Source: a virus
Length of the DNA stretch: 64,000 nucleotides
Direction: 5' to 3' (one strand)
IMG/VR virus record: IMGVR_UViG_3300023296_001079
Location: 1-64,000 of that record
A program made the position numbers and the translations under genes. The notes beneath the pieces were generated by a model, which saw only the letters and a program-made list of their open reading frames with translations, was not told where the DNA came from and searched no databases. Below are positions 43,236-51,794 of the stretch, piece by piece (position 1 is the stretch's first letter; each line of letters starts with the position of its first letter).

Positions 43236-43267
43236 GAAAAGCCCAGCAATATCAAGGGGTCTCACGG
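43236..43267 (+). repeat. 32-bp direct repeat, copy 2
   Basis: Identical to 43162-43193. It is followed directly by TTGACCTGTT. Possible binding sites for a phage regulator or initiator. Confidence 0.9.
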
Positions 43268-43347
43268 GTTGACCTGTTTCCACACGGAAAAAGTCCGCCT
43301 TTATTTTTCTCTTCGCGTGCGCGTGCGCGTATAGAGATTTTGACCTG

Positions 43348-43376
43348 TTGACATTCCCCAGGACGGGGACTAGAAG
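43348..43376 (+). promoter_or_regulatory. Early promoter for 43422 operon
   Basis: TTGACA (43348-43353), a 17-bp spacer and TAGAAG (43371-43376), ending about 45 bp before ATG 43422. The spacer differs from the TAGGTAAA-type promoters, so it may be read by unmodified host polymerase. Confidence 0.55.
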
Positions 43377-43421
43377 CGAATGGACAGTGGGACGAATCAG
43401 CTAAACAGGAGAAACAGATTC

Positions 43422-43802
43422 ATGTCAGTTGTTTTTGGCATTCAAGAGCCCAGGCCCTTCTTCGATAGGGTGACGGGCGTCAACCAGACGCGGGACTTCT
43501 CGTCCGCGAACCGATACGGGCCCATTAAGTTCCTTCTGAACGTGAAGGACTCGCCTTCGGACGCTCCGGGGCCCTGCACCAATAAAATAATCACCGGCCT
43601 CCGGGAGTACACGGAAGGCGACTATCTCATGTTCTCCGGCGGTGACCCTATCGGCTTATGGTTGGCGTGTGCCGCTTTAAATGCCCTGGGGTTCCGAGAG
43701 TCCCAGTTCCTGAAGTGGGACCGGGAGAGAGACACCACGGGCAAGGTGGTGTCAGGCTCTGGGTTCTACACTCCGGTGACGCTGCCAACGAGGGCACCAT
43801 GA
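43422..43802 (+). CDS. Early protein, unknown (126 aa)
   Basis: First gene after the control region. ATG 43422 follows the phage-typical AAACAGGAGAAACAG leader; an ATG at 43380 lacks it. No family is recognised. It overlaps the next gene by ATGA. Confidence 0.65.
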   Translation: MSVVFGIQEPRPFFDRVTGVNQTRDFSSANRYGPIKFLLNVKDSPSDAPGPCTNKIITGLREYTEGDYLMFSGGDPIGLWLACAALNALGFRESQFLKWDRERDTTGKVVSGSGFYTPVTLPTRAP

Positions 43803-44386
43803 GCAAGTTCGTCCAGGAAGAATTGGAGGCCATCTCCGACCATCCGGCGGCCTCTTCCAATTCGGAAATGGCCCGCATGATGGGCGAGGCCGAATCCTAC
43901 CTTTCCCTAACGGCTGAAGCCGAGGCCATGGACGAGGCGTCCAAGGCTTTAAGGGCCAAGGCCAGAACCATCTTAGAGCAGACCCTGCCCCAGCTTATGG
44001 ACGAGATAGGCTGCCCATCATTTGAGACCACCATGGGGCACAAGATAACGGTGGGTCCATTCACCCGAGCGGCCATCCCCAAGAAGACCGAGGAGAAGGC
44101 CTTTGAGTGGCTCCGTAAGAACGGCCAGGGCGACCTCATAAAGACCCTGGTCACGGCCCGGTTCGCGGCGGGCAAGGACAAGGCGGCAGCGGCAGCGGTC
44201 AAGACCCTGGAGAAGTTCGGGGTGGCGGCGGACGTCAAGAACACGGTCCACGCGGGTACCTTGACCGCTTGGGTCAAAAAGGAACTGGAGAAGGACCCCA
44301 AAGATCGGGTGGTCAAAAAACTCCCGGAGGACCTTCTGGGGATATACTCCACCCGGATGGCAACAGTTAAACCGCCCAAGGATTAA
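43799..44386 (+). CDS. Conserved phage protein beside SSB-like gene (195 aa)
   Basis: Helical N terminus, then HKITVGPFTRAAIPKKTEEK and a C-terminal LPEDLLGIYSTRMATVK. The pattern recalls phage proteins of unknown function encoded next to replication genes. It starts within the stop of the previous gene. A replication-accessory role is inferred from position. Confidence 0.6.
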   Translation: MSKFVQEELEAISDHPAASSNSEMARMMGEAESYLSLTAEAEAMDEASKALRAKARTILEQTLPQLMDEIGCPSFETTMGHKITVGPFTRAAIPKKTEEKAFEWLRKNGQGDLIKTLVTARFAAGKDKAAAAAVKTLEKFGVAADVKNTVHAGTLTAWVKKELEKDPKDRVVKKLPEDLLGIYSTRMATVKPPKD

Positions 44387-44426
44387 GTCCTGGGGCACAA
44401 GGGCAACTAGAAAGGAAGACAGAAAC

Positions 44427-45263
44427 ATGGTTAAACAGAAAGACGTGGCAGTGGTCAAGACCAACGCGGTCCCGGCAATTTTCCAGGAGGACCTGGAGGC
44501 CAACGCGGGCGGCGGCATGGAAGGAGCCACCAGCGAGGACATGACGATTCCGTTCCTGGTCATTATGCAGGACCTGACCCCGGAGGCCAAAAAGCGGGAC
44601 CCGGCCTACATCGACGGCGCGGAGCCCTCCATGTTCTTCAATACGGCATTGCGCCGAATCTACAGTGGCGAAGTGGGCCTCCGGATTGTCCCGGTCTTCT
44701 ATCGCCGGTCCTATAAAGAGTGGGTACCACGGGCGGGTGGCGGCGGGTTCGTTGGAGAGCGGGACGCCACCATCCTGGAGCAGACCACGCGGAACGACCG
44801 GGGCAAGGACGTCCTGGCCACCGGCAATGAGATTGTCACCTCTGGAGACTGGTACTGCCTAGTCCTCCACGATGACGGGACGGTGGATCAGGTGGTGGTT
44901 GCCATGTCATCCACCCAGTTGAAGAAGTCCCGGCGCATGCTGACGATGCTAAAAAATGTCCAGCTTCCCCGGTCCAGCGGCAAGGGCACCTTCAATCCGC
45001 CCATGTGGTACAATATCGTTAAGATTGTATCGGTCCCAGAATCCAACGACCAGGGGTCCTGGTTCGGGTTCGATTCGTCCCTGGACGGCAACCTGGGCAG
45101 CTTGGACGAAGAGGTTGGCCGGCAAGTTATGGACATGGCCAAGGCTTTTGGTGAGGCCGTTTCCTCTGGTGCGGTTCGGGCGTCTCCTCCTCCTTCTGAG
45201 GGCGGCAGCGCGGACGCCCCGGTGGCAGGAGATGAAGGGGGAGACGAAATCCCTTTTGATTAA
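44427..45263 (+). CDS. Putative single-stranded DNA-binding protein
   Basis: 278 aa. The body (MTIPFLVIMQDLTPEAKKRD, VGLRIVPVFYRRSYKEW) resembles phage SSB-like proteins. The C terminus ends GDEGGDEIPFD, an acidic tail like that of SSBs (D-D-I-P-F), which recruits partners. It lies immediately upstream of the primase, and a terminator follows. Confidence 0.6.
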   Translation: MVKQKDVAVVKTNAVPAIFQEDLEANAGGGMEGATSEDMTIPFLVIMQDLTPEAKKRDPAYIDGAEPSMFFNTALRRIYSGEVGLRIVPVFYRRSYKEWVPRAGGGGFVGERDATILEQTTRNDRGKDVLATGNEIVTSGDWYCLVLHDDGTVDQVVVAMSSTQLKKSRRMLTMLKNVQLPRSSGKGTFNPPMWYNIVKIVSVPESNDQGSWFGFDSSLDGNLGSLDEEVGRQVMDMAKAFGEAVSSGAVRASPPPSEGGSADAPVAGDEGGDEIPFD

Positions 45264-45282
45264 CCCCTACCAGTGAAACAGT

Positions 45283-45307
45283 GGGCCCCCAGATATCATG
45301 GGGGCCC
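45283..45307 (+). terminator. Terminator after SSB-like gene
   Basis: GGGCCCCC (45283-45290) pairs with GGGGGCCC (45300-45307). It is followed by TAACTTTCTC, so the T-tract is weak. Confidence 0.65.
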
Positions 45308-45331
45308 TAACTTTCTCAGGAGGGGAGAATC

Positions 45332-46873
45332 ATGGGGGTTGAATCAGAGTTCCACGAACTCTTTAAAGGCTACTCGAAAGCTAAAGGCGCGTTTCGGATT
45401 GAGCGCAAGGACATCAAGGGAAAGGCTGTCGGCAAGGCCGCCACCATTCTCCAGGGCCCGACCGTCCATGACTGGGGCGTCCACCTGGAGGGCAAGGACC
45501 CCGGCCTGGGCGTCCTGCCGCTGTGCGACGATAACAAGTGCCTCTGGGGCGCAATCGACGTTGACATAATCAACCTGGACCACAGCAAGGTCGAGAAGGA
45601 TATAGAGACGCACGGCCTCCCGCTGGTGGTCTGTCGCAGCAAGTCCGGCGGGGCCCATCTTTATGTGTTCTTCAAGGAGCCAACGGCGGCAGAGGACGTG
45701 GTGGAAGCCCTGTCCTCCTGGGCCGGTACGCTGGGATTCGGCGGCCACGAAATATTCCCAAAACAGACCTACCGGGCCAATGAGAATGACATTGGGAACT
45801 GGTTAAATATGCCCTACTTTGGCATGGCAGATACGCTCCGGTATTGCGTCAAGGACGGCAAGGCCCAGACCCCGGAAGTCTTCCTGGAGTGGGCCAACAG
45901 CCGCAAGGTGTCCGTGTCGGATATCACCATCGAAGACCCCGACAGTGAATTGTTCGAGGAGGGTCCGCCCTGCCTGAAGTCCATTGAGAAGATGGGCGGC
46001 TTCCCCGAGGGCACCCGGAACGAGGGCATGTTCTCCGTTTGCGTTTACCTCATGAAGCGATTCGGGGAGGGCTGGGCGGACCACCTCCTGCCCTACGTCC
46101 AAGCGATGACGGACCCCGCTTTAAAGATGGACGAGTTGAACGCCCTGGTGAAGTCCGCCCAGAAAAAGGACTACCAATACAAATGCACCCAGCCCCCTAT
46201 CAAGTCCCACTGCAACAGGACGGAGTGCCTCCGGCAGGCCCATGGGGTGGGCAGCGGGGCGACAGAAGACAACCCCGTATTGGTGGAGCACCTGACCCGG
46301 CTCCAGGGTGACCAGATTCTATGGTTCGCCCAGGTTGGCGGGCGGCGCGTCCTGTTCAATACGGACGAACTCTACAACCCCCTGGCATTCGTCAAAAAGA
46401 TAGCGGAAGCCACGGGCAACCCTCCGGACCCCATGCCGGTCTCCCGGTGGCACCGGTACATTGGGCGGGTCATTCGGGAGTCCACGACAGAGATTCCGCC
46501 GGTCGAGGACATGGAACCCCTGGGCGGTTTCAAGTGGTTTTTGGACAAGTTCCTGACCGGTAACGCCCGCTGCAACACACGGGAAGAGTTGGCGACCAGG
46601 GAGGCTCCGTGGTACGATTTGGAGAAGGAGCGAGTCCTGTTCCAACAGATTGCTTTCTCCTCCTATTGCCGGTCACAGGGCTTTCAGGATTTTGGCAGCG
46701 CGGTGAAGATTGGGCAGAGCCTCCGGGAGACCTACCCGGAAATTGAACCGGTGCAAATATGGGTGGGAAGACGAAACAAAAGAGTCTGGTCCCTGCCCCT
46801 TTCCTCTCTACCTGGACATGGACCTGAAGCAGAAAATGAACCTGAACAGACCCCCACACCTGAAAAGTTCTAA
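45332..46873 (+). CDS. Archaeo-eukaryotic-type primase (AEP)
   Basis: 513 aa. CLWGAIDVDI (D75, D77) gives the metal-binding acid pair, and CRSKSGGAHLYVFFK (about 102-116) holds the nucleotide-binding sGGxH motif of AEP primases (primase-polymerase family, as in TOTE-type proteins). A cysteine cluster (QPPIKSHCNRTECLRQ) near 285-305 may bind zinc. The ribosome site is AGGAGG. The end overlaps the helicase gene by 56 bp. Confidence 0.8.
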   Translation: MGVESEFHELFKGYSKAKGAFRIERKDIKGKAVGKAATILQGPTVHDWGVHLEGKDPGLGVLPLCDDNKCLWGAIDVDIINLDHSKVEKDIETHGLPLVVCRSKSGGAHLYVFFKEPTAAEDVVEALSSWAGTLGFGGHEIFPKQTYRANENDIGNWLNMPYFGMADTLRYCVKDGKAQTPEVFLEWANSRKVSVSDITIEDPDSELFEEGPPCLKSIEKMGGFPEGTRNEGMFSVCVYLMKRFGEGWADHLLPYVQAMTDPALKMDELNALVKSAQKKDYQYKCTQPPIKSHCNRTECLRQAHGVGSGATEDNPVLVEHLTRLQGDQILWFAQVGGRRVLFNTDELYNPLAFVKKIAEATGNPPDPMPVSRWHRYIGRVIRESTTEIPPVEDMEPLGGFKWFLDKFLTGNARCNTREELATREAPWYDLEKERVLFQQIAFSSYCRSQGFQDFGSAVKIGQSLRETYPEIEPVQIWVGRRNKRVWSLPLSSLPGHGPEAENEPEQTPTPEKF

Positions 46874-48335
46874 AGCCCGGACCAACTTGGTCCTGGGTCC
46901 GCCCGGGACGGGGAAGACCACCTCCCTCCTGGGTCTGGTAGAGGAGGCTTTAAAGGCGGGGATACCCCCCGACCGAATCGCTTATTTAGCTTTCACCCGG
47001 AAGGCCGCCAACGAGGCCGTGGACCGGGCCGTGAAAAGGTTCAACCTCCAGCGGGAGGATTTTCCCTTCTTCCGGACCCTTCACTCTTTAGCTTTTCGGT
47101 CCATGGGCCTGTCTCGCTCCGAGGTCATGACCACCCAGGACTATGTGAACATGGCGGACGACTTGAAGTCCTACACCTTCACCCACCAATATGACGAGAC
47201 CGCGGAGAGGCCGCCCATGGGTGGGGGCCTGGGAGACCGGTGTCTCCGACTTTACGCCCTGGCGAAGGCCACAGGCCTCCCTGTCGAGGAGATTCGGCAG
47301 GCCTACGACAACGCGGAAGTGGAGCCCCTGGGACTGGAGAAGTTCTGTCTCGCCCTGGACCGCTACAAGGCAGACACTTTAAAGTATGACTTCTCCGATT
47401 TCCTGGACCACGAATTGTCCCTGGACGTGGACCTGTTCATTCTGGACGAGGCCCAGGACCTCACGGCCCAGCAATGGGCGTTTGCCCGCAGATTAGCTAA
47501 AAAATGCCCCAAGGTCTTCATTGCCGGGGACGACGATCAGGCAATTTTTCAATGGTCCGGGGCTGACATTCGGACCTTCCTGGGGTTCGAGGGGGACCGC
47601 TACGTCCTACCGATATCCTACAGGCTGCCCCGAAAGGTCTTCGACGTGGCTGACCGGATTGCGGGCCGTATCGCCTACCGGGCCGCCAAGGTCTGGGAGC
47701 CCAAAGCCGAGGAAGGAGACGTTGGATTACTGTCTGGTATGGGGGACCTGGACCTGACCCAGGACGATTGGATGTTTCTGGTCCGCAGGAACTCCCAGGT
47801 TTACAAACTTATTGACCTCTGCCGCAACGCCGGGGTGGTCTACAACGACCGGGGCCACTGGTCCAACGATGACGCCACAGTCCGGGCCGTCCTGGCCTAC
47901 GAACGGATGCGGCGGGGAGAACGGGTCTCCCCCACAGACGCCCACAGGGTCTGCCTGTACGCGGGAGCCGAGCCCAGGCAGGAAACGACCAGCTACCAGT
48001 GGCAGGACGTCCGGTGGCCCTTCGAGGGCTCCCCAGACTGGCTTCACGGTATGCCGGGCCTGCCGGATTCGCAGCGGGAGTATATTCGACTCCTCCGGCG
48101 GAACGGTGAATCCCTGGTCAACCCGGGCCGGGTGACCCTGTCAACGATTCACGGAGCCAAGGGCGGAGAGTGCCAGAACGTGGTTCTGTTCCCAAAGCTA
48201 AACCGCCGGGTCCAGCGCGGGATGAATCTGGACCCCGACCAGGAGCACCGGGTCTGGTATGTCGCGGCCTCCAGGTCTCTCCAGAATCTGTTCGTAGTTC
48301 GGGAGCCCTCAAAGTATTTTTACGACATAACCTAA
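46818..48335 (+). CDS. SF1 helicase, UvrD-like
   Basis: About 505 aa. Walker A LGPPGTGKTTS (about 27-36), motif Ia IAYLAFTRKAANEA, motif II FILDEAQDLTAQQ, motif III AGDDDQAIFQWSG, and motif VI YVAASRSLQNL. A 3'-5' DNA helicase with replication or repair role is expected. ATG 46818 is chosen; 46836 is equally possible; an open frame from 46710 is inside the primase gene. Confidence 0.85.
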   Translation: MDLKQKMNLNRPPHLKSSKARTNLVLGPPGTGKTTSLLGLVEEALKAGIPPDRIAYLAFTRKAANEAVDRAVKRFNLQREDFPFFRTLHSLAFRSMGLSRSEVMTTQDYVNMADDLKSYTFTHQYDETAERPPMGGGLGDRCLRLYALAKATGLPVEEIRQAYDNAEVEPLGLEKFCLALDRYKADTLKYDFSDFLDHELSLDVDLFILDEAQDLTAQQWAFARRLAKKCPKVFIAGDDDQAIFQWSGADIRTFLGFEGDRYVLPISYRLPRKVFDVADRIAGRIAYRAAKVWEPKAEEGDVGLLSGMGDLDLTQDDWMFLVRRNSQVYKLIDLCRNAGVVYNDRGHWSNDDATVRAVLAYERMRRGERVSPTDAHRVCLYAGAEPRQETTSYQWQDVRWPFEGSPDWLHGMPGLPDSQREYIRLLRRNGESLVNPGRVTLSTIHGAKGGECQNVVLFPKLNRRVQRGMNLDPDQEHRVWYVAASRSLQNLFVVREPSKYFYDIT

Positions 48336-48351
48336 AACAGGAGCACAGACG

Positions 48352-49563
48352 ATGAAGCTAGAAGGCAGGCAGGTTGCGGCCTATGACACCATCATGACGT
48401 CCCAGGAGCCCCTGGTGGTCCTCACAGGCAACGCTGGGACGGGAAAGTCCACGGTGCTGGCGGAGGCGGCGGCCAGCGGGGAGTTCGATATCCTGACCCC
48501 CACCCACAAGGCGGCGGACGTCCTCCGAAAGAAGGGGGTGTCCAGCCCCCGGACTTATCACTCTGTCCTGTACGCTGCCCAGGAGGAGATTAAATACGTC
48601 CTGCCGGACGGCACGGTGGAGGAGGTCTGGGAGTTGGAGGACGTCCCGGAGGAGGGGAAGATTCTCTCCCGGACGCCCTGGTTCGGCAAGCGGGCTGTGA
48701 CCGGGCAGGCAAAGGTCAAGGCCCTTGTGGACGAGGCCTCCATGGTTCGAGAGAAGGAACTGGACGACCTCATGGGGGCCTACCAGCAAGTGGTCCTGGT
48801 GGGAGACCCCTTTCAGCTTCCTCCGGTCAAGGCCAGGGACCTGTTCAGTGAACTGGACGTGGACATTCACCTGGACGAGGTCCACCGGGTGGCGAAGGGC
48901 AACCCGATAACAGCCTATGCCAACGCGATCCGCCGGGGCGAGGACCCCAAGCCGGACGGCAAGATAATTGTCCCGCTGGATCAGAAGAACCCTGACCTCT
49001 ACAAATGGCTGACCGCCAGGGATGTCCAGTCCGTGGTCTGGACCAACAACCTCAGACACCACGTCAACCAGCGATTCAGGGAGACCCTGGGCAGGGAGAG
49101 AGGAACCGTCGAGGCGGGAGAGCCTCTGGTCTGCCTGTCCAATATCCGCAAGAGCCTGGACGGGGAGAAGGTTTACCAGATTCTCTACAACGGCCAACTG
49201 GTGACCGCTGCAACTCCCCCGGCCACTGGCAAAGGTCCCTATCTCCCCCAGGGCCTGAACCTGGACGAGACCGCGGACGGGATTCGGGTCTGGCCCTTCT
49301 GGGACTCCGGACACTGGGCCGCCCGGGCTTTAAAGGGACGGGACGGCTGGGAGGAGAAGGTTCGACGCCTGGGGCGGGCCTACGAGTTCGATTATCCATA
49401 CGCCCTGACCGCGCATAAGGCCCAGGGGTCCGAGTGGGACCGGGTGGCGGTCTGGGACCAGCGTCCACAAATGAAGCGGTGCATGTCGAGAGAGGGCGTG
49501 GCCCGGTGGTATTACACGGCCACCACCCGAGCGGCGGAAAGGCTTCTTTTGATAGCGGCATAA
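48352..49563 (+). CDS. SF1B helicase, RecD/Dda-like
   Basis: 403 aa. Walker A TGNAGTGKSTV (about 26-36), ILTPTHKAADVLRKKG, motif II ALVDEASMV, VLVGDPFQLPPV, and the C-terminal LTAHKAQGSEWDRV plus YTATTRAAERL. This is the Dda/RecD2 pattern (5'-3' helicase). The leader ACAGGAGCACAGACG fits the phage ribosome-site pattern. Second of three SF1 helicases. Confidence 0.88.
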   Translation: MKLEGRQVAAYDTIMTSQEPLVVLTGNAGTGKSTVLAEAAASGEFDILTPTHKAADVLRKKGVSSPRTYHSVLYAAQEEIKYVLPDGTVEEVWELEDVPEEGKILSRTPWFGKRAVTGQAKVKALVDEASMVREKELDDLMGAYQQVVLVGDPFQLPPVKARDLFSELDVDIHLDEVHRVAKGNPITAYANAIRRGEDPKPDGKIIVPLDQKNPDLYKWLTARDVQSVVWTNNLRHHVNQRFRETLGRERGTVEAGEPLVCLSNIRKSLDGEKVYQILYNGQLVTAATPPATGKGPYLPQGLNLDETADGIRVWPFWDSGHWAARALKGRDGWEEKVRRLGRAYEFDYPYALTAHKAQGSEWDRVAVWDQRPQMKRCMSREGVARWYYTATTRAAERLLLIAA

Positions 49564-49581
49564 AATAATTTCAAATAATAG

Positions 49582-49610
49582 TTGACGTAGGTAAAGGGGC
49601 CCTTTAAAGT
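49582..49610 (+). promoter_or_regulatory. Phage promoter, TAGGTAAA type
   Basis: TTGACG (49582-49587), a 17-bp spacer with TAGGTAAA, and TAAAGT (49605-49610) in CTTTAAAGTG. AGAGACAGACAG follows, as at 54097. It serves the small-gene operon from 49660. Confidence 0.75.
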
Positions 49611-49659
49611 GGTGAACATACAGAGACAGACAGAAACAAACAGGACGGGAGACCAAGCG

Positions 49660-49881
49660 ATGAAAGCCTCAGACGTTAAAACCTTCGATCTGGTTGCGGT
49701 CGAAGTGAACGAGAACCCCGTGGGGACCCCCGTGGTCCTCATGGGCCGGGTGGGAACGGTCACTCACCGACTGGCGAACGGATTTGCCGTTTTCGGAATC
49801 TTCTCGGTCACGGGGGGATTCGCCACAGTCCGGACGGACGTGGTCAACCTGTTGAGTCGTCCGGGCGAGGTGGCGGCATGA
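49660..49881 (+). CDS. Small protein (73 aa), unknown
   Basis: First gene after the 49582 promoter. ATG 49660 is used; an in-frame upstream start (49609) overlaps the -10. The product looks beta-rich (VVLMGRVGTVTHRL), like a small barrel. It overlaps the next gene by ATGA-type coupling. Confidence 0.6.
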   Translation: MKASDVKTFDLVAVEVNENPVGTPVVLMGRVGTVTHRLANGFAVFGIFSVTGGFATVRTDVVNLLSRPGEVAA

Positions 49882-50090
49882 CCTTCAACCTGCCCAAGAA
49901 GCACGCCCTCCGAATCCGGAGCCTCTACAACTCCAGCAACGTCTCCCGAATCATGCTGAACGCGGGGGATCCAGGCCGGGCGGACTATCTGGAATATGTT
50001 TCCGACTGGAAGAACCACGGCGCGAAGGCACGCCGCGACCTTCGCGCCGAGTACGGGATAGAGATTCCCGGGCACAAGTATCCAAGTTGA
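49878..50090 (+). CDS. Small basic protein (70 aa), unknown
   Basis: Starts on the previous stop. Helical and basic (KKHALRIRSLYNSSNVSRI, KARRDLRAEYG). No family recognised. Confidence 0.55.
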   Translation: MTFNLPKKHALRIRSLYNSSNVSRIMLNAGDPGRADYLEYVSDWKNHGAKARRDLRAEYGIEIPGHKYPS

Positions 50091-50200
50091 TTCTGGGGTT
50101 TATCTGTGCCACACTGAACCACGGCCCCGGGTGAGTAAGGACCCCCAAGTCCCCGTCTTGTTCAAGCAACCTGGGGCCGCTTTAAACAGGAGTACAGAGA

Positions 50201-50752
50201 ATGCAGACTGTCTACCACCACACGTCCGTTGCCCATCTTCCCTGGATAGTCCGGGATGGTTCTCTGGTACGCTCCCCAGCGTGGCCTGACCCTGTCCCCA
50301 TGCCAGCGGTGGTCTGGGCCACCACGGACCCTGCGGGAGACCGCACGGTGGCGGCCTGTAGCCAGCGGACCCCTGCCCTGATTCCCCGGGCCCGTATCGC
50401 CTTCCCCCAGGACCTTTTCCTTCCCTGGGTAACAGAGGCTTTAAAGCTGAAGTCCGAGGCCGTGGCGGCGGCCTGTGACACGGCATACCGGATGGTCCAG
50501 CCCAACGTCACCGGATGGTTCATGTCCTATGAGGACGTCCCCATGTCGGAGGCCTTCCACATTGACGTCCGCACCTATCGGACGCCCTGGCGGACGGTCG
50601 AGGTGGACACGGTCACCACGGTGTCCCCACCCGAGTGGCGGCCATGGTGGGAGGGCTCCCTGTCGATTCCAAGCGGAACATGGTCCGCACCAACCGGATG
50701 GAATACTTCAGGAACTCAACACAAATGGAGGCCTTTAAATGAAGACAGTTGA
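50201..50752 (+). CDS. Putative ADP-ribosyltransferase-like protein (183 aa)
   Basis: Leader AAACAGGAGTACAGAGA precedes ATG 50201. The start VYHHTSVAHLPWIVRDGSL is like the H-x-T...I-L-x-x-G opening of ADP-ribosyltransferase-fold proteins (DarT and related), and VVWATTDP may be the second strand. The third catalytic residue is not certain; an Glu in MSEAFHIDVRTYR is a candidate. The fold is inferred; activity unknown. Confidence 0.45.
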   Translation: MQTVYHHTSVAHLPWIVRDGSLVRSPAWPDPVPMPAVVWATTDPAGDRTVAACSQRTPALIPRARIAFPQDLFLPWVTEALKLKSEAVAAACDTAYRMVQPNVTGWFMSYEDVPMSEAFHIDVRTYRTPWRTVEVDTVTTVSPPEWRPWWEGSLSIPSGTWSAPTGWNTSGTQHKWRPLNEDS

Positions 50753-51011
50753 CATATATCTGGACCACCCCCGCGCCGGGTTCGGCTGGCGGCGGGTCAT
50801 TCAAATAATGCAGGGGCCCAAGTGGACCTCCCTGTTTGACCCTGCCACCCTGTTCCACTTCAAGCTTCCCACGGGCTCCCAGGCTGTTAAGCTGGCCAAG
50901 GACCGGGGGGCAGTGGACGAGGCCGCTTTGCGCCGGAGGATAAAGGCTCGACGCCGGGCAGGTTTTACTGACAACGCCCCAACAGCCACAAAGGAAGCTT
51001 TTCAAGTTTAA
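50739..51011 (+). CDS. Hypothetical protein (90 aa)
   Basis: ATG 50739 follows GGAGGCCTTTAA and overlaps the previous gene by 14 bp. The C terminus is Arg-rich (ALRRRIKARRRAG). No family recognised. Confidence 0.55.
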   Translation: MKTVDIYLDHPRAGFGWRRVIQIMQGPKWTSLFDPATLFHFKLPTGSQAVKLAKDRGAVDEAALRRRIKARRRAGFTDNAPTATKEAFQV

Positions 51012-51249
51012 CGGACGCCTAGCCGGAGGCCTTCCCCGAGTATCGTTTTCTCATTCGGGGCAGCATTTCCGGCAGCGGAAAGACGGCGAGTGCCGCTGCA
51101 CAATAACCCCGTCACTAGGTGGGCCCTATCGTTACCTCCTGGGGCCGCGACCTACTCTCCCGGTGCCGGTGCCGGAATGCTCCGGTATTCAGCCCATGCG
51201 GTGTGCGCGGGCCCACCGGCACCGGGGGGATTGCTTTAAAGAGGACCAC
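51012..51249. other. 238-bp stretch without a clear gene
   Basis: A hairpin with arms GCAGCGG (51072-51078) and CCGCTGC (51093-51099) lies here, without a T-tract. Two short + frames cross the right half; one (from GTG 51163) would extend the next gene with extra Cys and His residues, so its start may lie upstream. Confidence 0.4.
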
Positions 51250-51450
51250 ATGGCCGAAATATATTGCTCCTCCTATTTTTGCGAACACCCGACCTGCCCG
51301 CACAAAATATCGGTGGGGAAAAAGCACAGCCTGGAGTTCAACATGGTCGAGTTCTACTTGTCCCCCATCCGGGGAACCCGGGACTGCCCCGGATATATGA
51401 GACTGCCCAGGCCTCCGAGTCTGGTCCTGAAACAGGATGACAACCTATGA
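51250..51450 (+). CDS. Small Cys-rich protein (66 aa)
   Basis: ATG 51250 follows AAAGAGGACCAC. It has a cysteine pair motif (CSSYFCEHPTCPH) that may bind zinc. A longer form from 51163 or 51196 would add CARAHRHRGDC, another possible zinc site. It overlaps the next gene by ATGA. Confidence 0.5.
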   Translation: MAEIYCSSYFCEHPTCPHKISVGKKHSLEFNMVEFYLSPIRGTRDCPGYMRLPRPPSLVLKQDDNL

Positions 51451-51794
51451 CACAGACGCCTCTTGACGCCCGGGACCTGATATACCGGCTGGAGACCGTG
51501 CCGGATGGGGACATAGCCCTCTCACGGGACGTTTTGGCCTTCCTGGGCCATAAAGGACCGGGGGAACGGACCCTGGACCAGTGCGCCATCTATATGGAAG
51601 TGGCCATCCTTCTGTGGCGCAAACACCGTGCCAAGGAAGAGGCGGCAGGCCGGTCCACCATGGAGGTGGGTCACCCGTTCAGCTTTGTGGACGGAGACTC
51701 CTTGCACCCCAACATATTTTCCGGCAAGGGCAAGACCCACGCCTTGCGTGTGTGCGCTGCCTTGGTTCGGGCCCAGACGGGGATTCGGGACTAA
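51447..51794 (+). CDS. Hypothetical protein upstream of DNA polymerase (115 aa)
   Basis: Starts on the previous stop and ends on the polymerase start. Mostly helical, with no motif I recognise. Probably a replication-block accessory. Confidence 0.6.
   Translation: MTQTPLDARDLIYRLETVPDGDIALSRDVLAFLGHKGPGERTLDQCAIYMEVAILLWRKHRAKEEAAGRSTMEVGHPFSFVDGDSLHPNIFSGKGKTHALRVCAALVRAQTGIRD

Larger units (their letters stand above)
42978..43421. promoter_or_regulatory. Divergent control region between helicase and early operon
   Basis: 444 bp without a gene. It holds two 32-bp direct repeats, two TTGACCTGTT words (43269 and 43340), an alternating CGCGTGCGCGTGCGCG run near 43315-43331 and a promoter at 43348. 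Such a region could hold operators and an origin. No open frame with a ribosome site was seen. Confidence 0.6.

Noticed and set aside
43162-43267. Possible CRISPR array from the two 32-bp repeats
   Set aside because: There are only two copies, a 42-bp interval that is not spacer-like with regular repeats, and no cas genes; a regulatory role is more likely.
51072-51099. Hairpin resembling a terminator or small RNA
   Set aside because: A 7-bp stem with a 14-base loop and no T-tract; too weak to call.
51119-51400. 93-aa + frame near the small Cys-rich gene
   Set aside because: Arg/Pro/Ser-rich, no ribosome site; the alternative frame has a plausible zinc motif and couples to the next gene.
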